Below are positions 1 through 6,225 of a stretch of 10,042 nucleotides of DNA, piece after piece. A program made the translations under genes and the position numbers. The DNA is from Bacteroides sp. GTDB lineage: Bacteria > Bacteroidota > Bacteroidia > Bacteroidales > GCA-2748055. The stretch's first letter is position 1; every line of letters starts with the position of its first letter. The DNA lies in contig DSDZ01000426.1 in assembly GCA_011048475.1 (NCBI GenBank), positions 1 to 10,042 of the forward strand, in the 5' to 3' direction. The notes beneath the pieces were generated by a model. That model saw nothing but the letters and a program-made list of their open reading frames with translations, did not search any database and had not been told where the DNA came from.

Positions 1-10
1 CAAAAATAAC

Positions 11-18
11 TAATTTTG
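11..18 (+). promoter_or_regulatory. Bacteroidetes-type -7 promoter box of rnpB
   Basis: The bases TAATTTTG match the Bacteroidetes -7 consensus TAnnTTTG at every fixed position. If the box spans about -11 to -4, transcription would start near base 22. That is about 16 bases before the first paired base of the RNase P RNA. The -33 element would lie left of the window and cannot be checked. The same octamer precedes rarA in this window, which strengthens the call. Confidence 0.7.
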
Positions 19-37
19 CACAGATCTTAAACATCCG

Positions 38-390
38 GAGCAGCCGGTCCCGTCGCTCCGGCCGGATCTTCCGGCCGGGGAGGAAAGTCCGGGCAGCACA
101 GGGTGCCGCACTGTCGAAAGACAGGTGTCTGCGAAGGCACGGCAGCAAAGAAGAAAAGAACCGCCCGTCCCGGTTCACCCCGGGTGGACCGGGTCGGGTA
201 AGGGTGAGAAGGTGGGGTAAGAGCCCACCAGTGCGGTGGGTGACCATCGCAGCTGTTTGCCCTGCGGGCTGAAAGGCCATGTATACCGGCGCAAAAAAAG
301 CGACCCGCTTCTGCCGGGGGGTAGGCCGATCAGATCAATGGCGGGAATCCTGGTAACACAGGATACAGAACCTGGCTTATACGGCTGCTC
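38..390 (+). ncRNA. rnpB: RNase P RNA, bacterial type A (catalytic subunit of ribonuclease P)
   Basis: This is the catalytic RNA that, with the RnpA protein, removes the 5' leader from precursor tRNAs. The conserved blocks appear in the right order. GAGGAAAGTCCGGGC (80-94) is the 5' strand of P4 with its flank. The block around GGGTAAGAGCCCACC (216-230) is the specificity-domain signature. GGGGGTAGGCCG (317-328) lies in the P15-P17 region. ACAGAACCTGGCTTAT (365-380) is the 3' strand of P4 with its flank. The ends are set by helix P1: GAGCAGCCG at 38-46 pairs perfectly with CGGCTGCTC at 382-390. A 9-bp stem at 58-66/70-78 with a three-base loop fits P3. A short reading frame on the + strand (236-463) overlaps the RNA and is not a gene. 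The transcript probably begins upstream of 38, near base 22. It converges on the LolA-like gene, 17 bases away. Confidence 0.95.
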
Positions 391-398
391 TTTTTTTT
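382..398 (+). terminator. 3' strand of RNase P helix P1 followed by a T8 run (probable rnpB terminator)
   Basis: The 3' strand of helix P1 (382-390) is followed at once by eight T residues (391-398). This resembles an intrinsic terminator, but the pairing partner is at the far 5' end of the RNA (38-46). I see no strong local hairpin just before the T run. Either P1 itself does the job, or the T run is a processing or release site helped by another mechanism. Confidence 0.5.
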
Positions 399-407
399 CT
401 TATGGTC

Positions 408-1136
408 TCATTCCCCCGCGTTGGCAGGTTTTTCAAAGAGGGAGGGATCCAGTTTTTTGTTGAAATCAACATCCTCCAGGCGGACCGTGGTGACCACCTG
501 TCCGTTCATCCTGGTAACAGTCCTGTGAGCCACCGGGATCCCCTTAACATTCTGGTATTCATCCATGACCACCTCGATCTCATTTTCAGTCCCCCCCATG
601 ATCTGCCTGCTCACGTAGGAGTTGATCAGATACGTTTTCCTGTCCAGGAAAAAGTGGATCGCATTTCCCCCTTCCGGGGTGAGTTTCAACTGGTATTCGG
701 CATCCCGGGCAGGATTGCCGGTCAATTCGAGCGTGTGACCTTTTTCCTCGTATTTCCAAAGCGGGTCCTCGAACTCCGCCTGGTTCAGGAGTGCCTCCAG
801 CTCTTCACCGGTAACCTCCCTGGGCTCAGGGATCCCCATGGCCGGGGCATAGATCCATCCTTTTTTTCCGTCATAGGTCTGGATCACCCCGGATCCCTGG
901 TAGTTGCTCTCCACCCTGATCCGGTCCGGACGCGCGCGGTACAGGGTGAACGGAGACTCCAGGTTGATGGAGGTGAAGATGCTTTTGCCGCGGATGATCA
1001 TGGTCTCCATCCGGGTCATTTTTTCCTGTTCGGCCGCTCGATAATGTTCCTCAAGGATTTGATGCAGATCCTGGGCACAAAGACCCGTCCAGGAAGCAAG
1101 CAGCGTGGAGAGGACGGCAAGGGACCTGATTTTCAT
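408..1136 (-). CDS. LolA-like periplasmic (outer-membrane lipoprotein-sorting) protein
   Basis: This is a secreted protein of about 242 residues, probably with a LolA/LolB-type half-barrel fold that carries lipoproteins or other lipids through the periplasm. The chosen start gives a classic signal peptide: MKIR, then a hydrophobic stretch, then a probable cut LCA|Q about 21 residues in. The Cys there does not fit a lipobox, so a soluble periplasmic protein is likelier than a lipoprotein. The body shows alternating beta strands typical of the fold: a YRARPDRIRVES strand, a YDGKKGWIY strand, an IHFFLDRKTYLI strand, and near the C-terminus a V.F/N..LDPSLFEKP ending common in Bacteroidetes LolA-like proteins. 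In-frame upstream starts at 1142 and 1178 exist; 1178 would put an unusual hydrophilic segment before the signal peptide. No clear Shine-Dalgarno decides the start. It is the last gene of the rarA-kdsA run, starting 47 bases after kdsA. The exact cargo is unknown; a general LolA role is inference from fold-level similarity. Confidence 0.75.
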   Translation of the reverse strand: MKIRSLAVLSTLLASWTGLCAQDLHQILEEHYRAAEQEKMTRMETMIIRGKSIFTSINLESPFTLYRARPDRIRVESNYQGSGVIQTYDGKKGWIYAPAMGIPEPREVTGEELEALLNQAEFEDPLWKYEEKGHTLELTGNPARDAEYQLKLTPEGGNAIHFFLDRKTYLINSYVSRQIMGGTENEIEVVMDEYQNVKGIPVAHRTVTRMNGQVVTTVRLEDVDFNKKLDPSLFEKPANAGE

Positions 1137-1183
1137 TCGCATGGATTCTGAAATCATATTCATCAATACAGGTATCATATTTT

Positions 1184-2026
1184 TTAGAATTTCATGACGG
1201 TTTCCCTGAGCAGGACCAGCTTTTTGAGCAACTCATCAAGGAGTTCCATGGGAAGCATGTTGGCTCCGTCAGACTTTGCCGCGGAAGGATCGGGATGCGT
1301 TTCCAGGAAGATCCCGTCCGCACCCGCGGCGATTCCCGCCCGGGCCATGGTCTCGATGAGCCCCGGATCTCCTCCGCTGATCCCGCTCTCCTGGTTGGGC
1401 TGCTGTAGTGAATGGGTCACATCCAGGATCACCGGGACACCCAGTTCCTGCATCCGGGGGATCCCCCTGAAATCCACAACCAGGTCATGGTATCCGAAGG
1501 TGGTTCCCCGTTCGGTGATCATCACCCGGTGATTGCCAGATTCCTTTACCTTCTCCACCGCAAACTTCATGGAACTGGGCGAGAGGAACTGTCCCTTTTT
1601 GATGGAGACAGCTTTCCCTGTGTCCGCACAGGCCACCAGCAGATCCGTCTGCCTGCTCAGAAACGCCGGCACCTGCAGCACATCCACATGCTCTGCGGCC
1701 CTGGCCGCCTCATTGGGTGTGTGCACATCCGTGATTACGGGCAGACCGAACCGGTCCCGCACCTCATCCAGGATCGCCAGCGCCCTGTCGTCGCCGATCC
1801 CGGTAAAGGAATCCAGCCGGGAACGGTTGGCCTTCCTGTAGGAGGCCTTGAACAGGAGGGGGATCTGGTACCTGGCGCACAGGGTGTCCAGGTGTGCCGC
1901 GATCTCCATTACCATCTCCCTGCCCTCCACCACGCAGGGACCGGCTATCAGGAGAAATCCATGTCCGTCTGCATGTTTCAGCGACGGAATCAGTGACACA
2001 ATGGGGGGTCTATCTCTTTTTTCCAT
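1184..2026 (-). CDS. kdsA: 3-deoxy-8-phosphooctulonate (KDO-8-phosphate) synthase, metal-dependent type
   Basis: This cytoplasmic enzyme condenses phosphoenolpyruvate with D-arabinose 5-phosphate to KDO 8-phosphate, the first committed step towards the KDO of the lipopolysaccharide core. The 280 residues fit the family. Visible signatures are LLIAGPCVVE (25-34), FKASYRKANRS (59-69), ITDVHTP (98-104), QVPAFLSRQTDL (118-129), VTHSLQ (203-208) and FLETHPDP (240-247). Cys31, His205, Glu242 and Asp253 line up with the four metal ligands of the Aquifex aeolicus enzyme. Escherichia coli KdsA, which needs no metal, has Asn at the first position. The next Met is residue 38, beyond the active-site Cys, so the start at 2026 is well supported. 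The start lies inside the end of rarA (17-base overlap), which points to one transcript and perhaps translational coupling. A related DAHP synthase is unlikely, because the KANRS and SRQTDL motifs are those of KdsA. Confidence 0.95.
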   Translation of the reverse strand: MEKRDRPPIVSLIPSLKHADGHGFLLIAGPCVVEGREMVMEIAAHLDTLCARYQIPLLFKASYRKANRSRLDSFTGIGDDRALAILDEVRDRFGLPVITDVHTPNEAARAAEHVDVLQVPAFLSRQTDLLVACADTGKAVSIKKGQFLSPSSMKFAVEKVKESGNHRVMITERGTTFGYHDLVVDFRGIPRMQELGVPVILDVTHSLQQPNQESGISGGDPGLIETMARAGIAAGADGIFLETHPDPSAAKSDGANMLPMELLDELLKKLVLLRETVMKF

Positions 2027-3338
2027 ATGATTTCATTTCTTTCCAGAGGATGTCCAGCCTTTTGCGCATCTCCTCTTCCCTGGGATTGTCGCCCGGAGCA
2101 TAGAACTGCCGGTCCTTCAGCTCGTCAGGAAGATACCGGTCCGCTACAAAATTCCCACGGTAGTCGTGCGCATACTTGTAATCTTCACCGTATCCGATCT
2201 CCTTCATCAGCCGGGTGGGCGCATTCCGCAAATGAAGCGGCACGGAAAGGCCCCCTGTTTTCCCGACGGTCTCCTGTGCCAGTCCGATGGCGGCATACGC
2301 CGAATTGCTCTTGGGCGAGGCCGCCAGGTAGATGGCGGTCTCCGACAGAATGATCCTGGCTTCCGGCATACCGATCATGTGCACCGCCTGAAAACAGCTG
2401 GTTGCCATCAGCAACGCATTGGGATTGGCCAGACCGATATCCTCCGCCGCCAGGATCACCATTCGCCGTGCGATGAATTTGACCTCCTCGCCCCCCTCCA
2501 GCATGCGGGCAAGCCAGTATACGGCTGCATCCGGATCGCTTCCCCTGACAGACTTGATGAAGGCCGAGATGATATCATAATGCTGTTCTCCTCCCTTGTC
2601 GTACATGGCCATGTGTTCCTGGAGGCGCTCCTGCACTAGCGTATTGGTGATCACGATCTCCCTTTCGGCCCCGAAACCGGGATCCGAAATTTCCGATCGC
2701 ACCACCAGTTCCAGAGTATTCAGCAGTTTCCTGGCATCCCCTCCCGAATACCTGAGCATGGCTTCATCCTCCCCGACGCGGACATTCAGCTTTTTCAGGT
2801 AGGCATCCTTTTCAAGCGATCTTCTGACCAGCTCCAGCAGGTCTTCCCTGGTGAGCGGATGCAGGATGTACACCTGGCAGCGGGAAAGCAGGGGTGAGAT
2901 CACTTCAAAAGATGGATTTTCCGTCGTTGCCCCGATCAGGGTGATCACCCCCTGTTCCACCGCCCCGAGCAGCGAGTCCTGCTGCGATTTGCTGAAACGG
3001 TGGATCTCATCAATAAAGAGGACCGGGTTCGGTTTGTTGAAAAACTGGAGCTTTTTTGCCTTCTCAATGGTTTCCCTCACATCCTTCACACCCGACTGCA
3101 CCGCACTGAGCCTGTAAAAAGGGCGGTCCAGCTGGCGGGAAATGATCAGTGCCAGGGTTGTCTTGCCAACCCCTGGGGGTCCCCATAAAATAAATGAACT
3201 GAGGGAACCCGATTCCACCATTTTACGTATAACCGCATTGTGGCCCACCAGGTGTTCCTGGCCGATGAATTCATCGAGCGTTCCCGGACGCATCCGGTCG
3301 GCCAGCGGCTGGTTGGGAAACTGGAATGTGGCTGCCAT
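2010..3338 (-). CDS. rarA: Replication-associated recombination protein A (AAA+ ATPase, MgsA/WRNIP1 family)
   Basis: RarA is a clamp-loader-like AAA+ ATPase that acts at stalled or gapped replication forks; homologues include E. coli RarA/MgsA, yeast Mgs1 and human WRNIP1. Numbered from the ATG at 3338 (442 residues), the protein shows the family entry motif PLADRMRPGTLDEFIGQ (11-27), Walker A GPPGVGKTT (53-61), Walker B LFIDEIHRF (107-115) and sensor 1 GATTENPSF (136-144). It also has an arginine-finger segment SPLLSRC (148-154) and sensor 2 GGDARKLLN (199-207). The C-terminal tetramerisation region includes HYDIISAFIKSVRGSDPDAA. Length is normal. A TTG at 3347 could extend it by three residues but lies inside the promoter -7 box. 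The next Met (residue 16) is inside the conserved entry motif, so ATG 3338 is the best start. It is the first gene of the run into kdsA. Confidence 0.95.
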   Translation of the reverse strand: MAATFQFPNQPLADRMRPGTLDEFIGQEHLVGHNAVIRKMVESGSLSSFILWGPPGVGKTTLALIISRQLDRPFYRLSAVQSGVKDVRETIEKAKKLQFFNKPNPVLFIDEIHRFSKSQQDSLLGAVEQGVITLIGATTENPSFEVISPLLSRCQVYILHPLTREDLLELVRRSLEKDAYLKKLNVRVGEDEAMLRYSGGDARKLLNTLELVVRSEISDPGFGAEREIVITNTLVQERLQEHMAMYDKGGEQHYDIISAFIKSVRGSDPDAAVYWLARMLEGGEEVKFIARRMVILAAEDIGLANPNALLMATSCFQAVHMIGMPEARIILSETAIYLAASPKSNSAYAAIGLAQETVGKTGGLSVPLHLRNAPTRLMKEIGYGEDYKYAHDYRGNFVADRYLPDELKDRQFYAPGDNPREEEMRKRLDILWKEMKSYGKKR

Positions 3339-3344
3339 CGACAG

Positions 3345-3378
3345 CAAAATTAGGTTTTTTTTAACTTAGCGGACAAAA
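3345..3378 (-). promoter_or_regulatory. Bacteroidetes-type promoter of the rarA-kdsA run
   Basis: On the - strand, TTTTG (3374-3378) and TAATTTTG (3345-3352) are separated by 21 bases, matching the Bacteroidetes -33 TTTG / -7 TAnnTTTG arrangement. The -7 box ends only six bases before the rarA ATG at 3338. If the box covers about -11 to -4, the 5' leader would be about three bases. The spacer contains a run of eight A residues on the - strand. Confidence 0.65.
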
Positions 3379-3380
3379 TG

Positions 3381-3387
3381 AGGGAGG
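3381..3387 (+). promoter_or_regulatory. Strong Shine-Dalgarno sequence for the gene starting at 3395
   Basis: AGGGAGG lies seven bases before the ATG at 3395. It is the best Shine-Dalgarno match in the window and fixes that start. Other starts here have weak or no such sites, as is usual in Bacteroidota. It sits next to the -33 box of the divergent rarA promoter. Confidence 0.6.
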
Positions 3388-3394
3388 CATAAAT

Positions 3395-4486
3395 ATGAAC
3401 CGGGTGATTCACAGAATGATCATCATCGGAATGATCCAGGCAGGCATGCTGGTGCCGGCAAAGGGACAGACAGACCTCGATTTCATCTACGGGTGTATTG
3501 CAGATGGTGAACTGATCCTCCGGGAATATCTGGAGCCCTATGCAAGGATCATCGGATCTGACATGAATGCGGGATGGTACAACACGGCAAGGCCTCATAA
3601 GCTGGGGGGACTGGATGTTACCTTTTCGGTCAGCATGGCCAGGGCACCGGTCACGGCGCTGACATACGGGATCTCTGACATGGAGCTGAACGGCAGCGTG
3701 GACATGTCGTCGACGGTTGATGCCCCCACCATCGCCGGAGCCCAGGAAGAAAGGCCGCGTATCACCTATTCGCAGCAGGTCGATCTGGGAGGAGGAAATA
3801 TGCAGGAGGTGGAGTATGCCAGTTTCAACCTGCCCGACGGGACGGGCTATGACTTCTTCCCTCTGCCCGTGGCCCAGCTGACGGTCGGCCTTCCCTTCGG
3901 CACCGATGTGTCGGCCCGATTCGTGCCGATGGTCGGATTGAGCACCTACGGTGAGATCGGCCTGTGGGGAGTGGGAGGGAGGCATTCGATCTCCCAGTGG
4001 GTCCCAGTGGTGAAAAGGCTCAAATTCCTCGATTTTGGCATTCAGGGCGGGTATACGAAGGTGACCTCCTCCTTGCATGTCCTGGTGGAACCTCAGCCCA
4101 CAGTGGAAGTGGATCCGTCGCCCGGGTTCGACTGGGACGACCAGTTCATCGTGCAGAATGTGGAGGGATGGACCATCAACCTGATCGCTTCCCAGACCCT
4201 GTTGTTCATCACTTTTTACCAGGGGATCGGATATGCCGGCTCCATGGTGGAGATCCTGGCAGAGGGACACTATCCCGTCCAGTCGGTTGTGGGCGAGGGA
4301 GAGGACCTCGGGAAAACGACCTATGAGATCGTGAAGGATCCCGTCTCGCTGGAATTCAGGAATTTCAATGATCTCAGGCTGAACGCGGGGGTGCGTCTCA
4401 AAATGGGGGTTTTCACAATTCATTACGACTTCACAAAGACCTACTATGCCGTACACTCCGTGGGACTGGGATTTACATTCCGGTAG
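3395..4486 (+). CDS. Secreted, probably outer-membrane beta-barrel protein, DUF6588-like
   Basis: This protein of 363 residues has no known function. Residues 1 to about 24 form a signal peptide, with a hydrophobic stretch MIIIGMIQAGMLV and a probable cut near PAKG|Q. The rest is rich in alternating polar and aromatic or hydrophobic residues with Gly turns, and it ends in strands such as LNAGVRLKMGVFTIHYDF and VHSVGLGFTFR, which look like closing beta-barrel strands. The segment EPYARIIGSDMNAGWYNTAR followed by PHKLGGLDVTFSV, and the later GLWGVGGRHSISQW, resemble what I recall of DUF6588 proteins in Bacteroidetes; this assignment is from memory. The gene is monocistronic, divergent from rarA and convergent with the yfcC-like gene. 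A role in transport, adhesion or structure cannot be chosen from sequence alone. Confidence 0.7.
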   Translation: MNRVIHRMIIIGMIQAGMLVPAKGQTDLDFIYGCIADGELILREYLEPYARIIGSDMNAGWYNTARPHKLGGLDVTFSVSMARAPVTALTYGISDMELNGSVDMSSTVDAPTIAGAQEERPRITYSQQVDLGGGNMQEVEYASFNLPDGTGYDFFPLPVAQLTVGLPFGTDVSARFVPMVGLSTYGEIGLWGVGGRHSISQWVPVVKRLKFLDFGIQGGYTKVTSSLHVLVEPQPTVEVDPSPGFDWDDQFIVQNVEGWTINLIASQTLLFITFYQGIGYAGSMVEILAEGHYPVQSVVGEGEDLGKTTYEIVKDPVSLEFRNFNDLRLNAGVRLKMGVFTIHYDFTKTYYAVHSVGLGFTFR

Positions 4487-4496
4487 GTCCCGCGAA

Positions 4497-4513
4497 CTGC
4501 TGGCCCGCAGCAG
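4497..4513. other. Small inverted repeat between two convergent genes
   Basis: CTGCTG (4497-4502) and CAGCAG (4508-4513) can form a 6-bp stem with a GCCCG loop. It lies 11 bases after the stop of the outer-membrane gene and 35 bases beyond the stop of the convergent transporter gene. No T run follows on either strand, so it is a poor intrinsic terminator. It may be a transcript-end structure or chance. Confidence 0.25.
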
Positions 4514-4548
4514 AAGAACAGCTCCTGCAACGGAAAGCCGCAAAGGGC

Positions 4549-6150
4549 CTAAAAACCGCTGAGGTCCATGGTGACCGTCGGGATCAAAAGGAGCCAGCCT
4601 GTAATGATCAACAGAACCATGAAGGGGACCACCCACTTCACCCACCGTTCGTAAGGGATTTTTGCCACGCCCAGCACCCCGATGAGCACCGGGGAGGTCG
4701 GGGTGATCATGTTGGTGAAGCCGTCCCCCAGCTGGAAGGCCATTACGGTGGCCTGCCTGGAGATCCCGATCAGGTCGGAGAACTGGCTCATAATCGGCAT
4801 GGTGAGGGCGGCTTTTGCCGATCCGCTGGGGATCACGATGTTGATCAGGGTCTGGATGAGGTACATCATGCTCACCGATGCGATCTTCCCGAAATCCTGC
4901 ATGGAGCGGGCCACCTGGTAGAGCAGGGAATCGATCACCCTCCCGTCTTCAAGGATGACCAGGATCCCGCCTGCAAGTCCGACCACCACGGCTGCAGACA
5001 GAATGTCCCGCATTCCTTCGATGAACAGTTTTGTGATCGTGTTGGCACCCCTGTTCATGGCGATCCCTGAAAAAATCCCCATCACGAAGAACAGGGTGGC
5101 GATCTCCTTCACGAACCAGCCGTAGCCCATGACCCCCACGATCAGGTAGATAATGGTGAACATGAGCAGGTTCAGGATGAAGAAATGAACCGACTTCAGC
5201 AGTGTGAACACCCCGGTGACGGCAAACAGCAGGGTGATCAGGGGAAGAAACCAGAAGGTATATTCGCTGTTCCCGATGCGCAATGTGGAAGCGGGTTCGG
5301 CCACTGCAAAGACCGTCATTCCGCCCAGCAGGATGAAGAAGGCGACCCATGCCGACCGCGGAGTATGGTACTCAAGGGTGTCCATGTCGATGTGTTCCTT
5401 TCCCCTCCAGTAGCTGTCTGTCTCGTAGACGGGCGATTTCTCGGGATACTTCCTGATCCTGGAGGCATAGCGCAGTACCCATCCGATCCCGAGCACGTTG
5501 ATGACCACCCATACGAACAACCTGTATTCAATGCCCGAGAACAGGGGCAGGTTGGACAATCCCTGTGCGATCCCGATGGTGAATGGGTTCAGCAGGGCGC
5601 CCGCAAAGCCCAGTCCCGCCCCCACAAAACACATGCTCAGGCCCACGATGGAGTCATACCCCATGGAGATGGCCAGGGGGACAAAAATGATGATGAATGC
5701 AATGGTCTCTTCACTCATCCCGAAAGTGGCTCCGAATACACTGAAAACCAACATGATCATTGTGATCACGATGCGATCGACTCCCAGCCATCTGAAGAAT
5801 AGGAAACGCTCGAGGACCCTGATTCGTTTCAGGAAGGACTGGATCCCCACATCAATGGCCCTGCTCTCATTCATCACCCAGAATGCGCCCCCGATGATGA
5901 GGATGAACACGATGATGTCCGCCTTGTCCGCGAACCCGTCGAACAGGGCGCTAAAAACCTGCCATGTTTGCGGGGACTTCTCCGCTGCGTGGAAAGAATC
6001 CTGTACGATTACTTCCCTCTCAGTGCCGCCGATCCGGATGGTTTCCCGCTCAAATTCGCCTCCCGGCAGGATCCAGGTCAGCACGGCTGCGGCGATGATA
6101 AAGGAAAAAACGATCACATAGGTGTGCGGGATTTTCAGTTTTCTCTTCAT
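4549..6150 (-). CDS. yfcC: YfcC/DcuC-family inner-membrane transporter (ion transporter superfamily)
   Basis: This is an integral membrane protein of 533 residues with about 12 or 13 hydrophobic segments in two similar halves. The N-terminus KIPHTYVIVFSFIIAAAV followed by TWILPGGEF is typical of YfcC proteins. Other motifs are FGMSEETIAF (143-152), NPFTIGIAQG (188-197), IPSGSAKAALTMPIMS (440-455) and DGFTNMITPTSPVLIGVLG (476-494). The paired Ser/Gly/Pro/Asn loops of the two halves would form the substrate site in this superfamily. A hydrophilic loop of about 40 residues (227-266) separates the halves. The family is often annotated as C4-dicarboxylate carrier or basic amino acid antiporter (arginine/ornithine), but experimental support is sparse, so the substrate is left open. 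The gene stands alone, diverging from the RelA/SpoT gene across 75 bases and converging on the outer-membrane gene. The start at 6150 matches the family's N-terminus, so it is firm. Confidence 0.85.
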   Translation of the reverse strand: MKRKLKIPHTYVIVFSFIIAAAVLTWILPGGEFERETIRIGGTEREVIVQDSFHAAEKSPQTWQVFSALFDGFADKADIIVFILIIGGAFWVMNESRAIDVGIQSFLKRIRVLERFLFFRWLGVDRIVITMIMLVFSVFGATFGMSEETIAFIIIFVPLAISMGYDSIVGLSMCFVGAGLGFAGALLNPFTIGIAQGLSNLPLFSGIEYRLFVWVVINVLGIGWVLRYASRIRKYPEKSPVYETDSYWRGKEHIDMDTLEYHTPRSAWVAFFILLGGMTVFAVAEPASTLRIGNSEYTFWFLPLITLLFAVTGVFTLLKSVHFFILNLLMFTIIYLIVGVMGYGWFVKEIATLFFVMGIFSGIAMNRGANTITKLFIEGMRDILSAAVVVGLAGGILVILEDGRVIDSLLYQVARSMQDFGKIASVSMMYLIQTLINIVIPSGSAKAALTMPIMSQFSDLIGISRQATVMAFQLGDGFTNMITPTSPVLIGVLGVAKIPYERWVKWVVPFMVLLIITGWLLLIPTVTMDLSGF

Positions 6151-6175
6151 CTCACGATCGATTGGTCACGGGTCA

Positions 6176-6183
6176 CAAATATG
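6176..6183 (-). promoter_or_regulatory. Possible -7 promoter box of the yfcC-like gene
   Basis: On the - strand CATATTTG differs from TAnnTTTG at one fixed base (C for the first T). It ends 26 bases before the transporter start. I find no clear TTG at the -33 spacing, so this is tentative. Confidence 0.3.
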
Positions 6184-6200
6184 GGAAAAATATAATTGAG

Positions 6201-6208
6201 TATTTTTG
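6201..6208 (+). promoter_or_regulatory. Bacteroidetes-type -7 promoter box of the RelA/SpoT gene
   Basis: TATTTTTG matches TAnnTTTG fully. Transcription would start near 6212, giving a leader of about 14 bases. The leader contains AAGGA (6216-6220), a usable Shine-Dalgarno five bases before the ATG at 6226. No clear -33 TTG lies at the expected distance; that stretch is A-rich instead. Confidence 0.6.
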
Positions 6209-6225
6209 CAGGATAAAGGAAGTAC

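Noticed and set aside
58..78. Strong inverted repeat CCGGCCGGA / TCCGGCCGG
   Set aside because: It is explained as helix P3 of the RNase P RNA, not an operator or terminator.
236..463. Short frame MGDHRSCLPCGLKGH across the end of the RNase P RNA
   Set aside because: It runs through conserved RNase P RNA sequence and the T8 run. No ribosome site supports it.
402..1151. Open frame of 249 codons on the + strand opposite the LolA-like gene
   Set aside because: The - strand protein has a signal peptide and a coherent beta-rich fold pattern. The + frame has the His/Pro/Arg-rich composition of a complementary shadow.
3351..3358. TAGGTTTT as a + strand -7 box for the gene at 3395
   Set aside because: The last base is T rather than G, there is no -33 TTG at a suitable distance, and it overlaps the stronger rarA box on the other strand. 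A + strand promoter must exist, but I cannot place it.
3350..4645. Long open frame of 431 codons on the - strand opposite the outer-membrane protein gene
   Set aside because: It is rich in His, Arg, Asp and Pro as expected of an antisense shadow, has no recognisable motif, and overlaps the 3' end of the transporter gene. The + strand gene has a signal peptide and a strong ribosome site.
5185..5802. Open frame of 205 codons on the + strand inside the transporter gene
   Set aside because: The composition (many His, Asp, Gln, Arg) mirrors the reverse of hydrophobic membrane codons. The transporter frame shows family motifs along its whole length.
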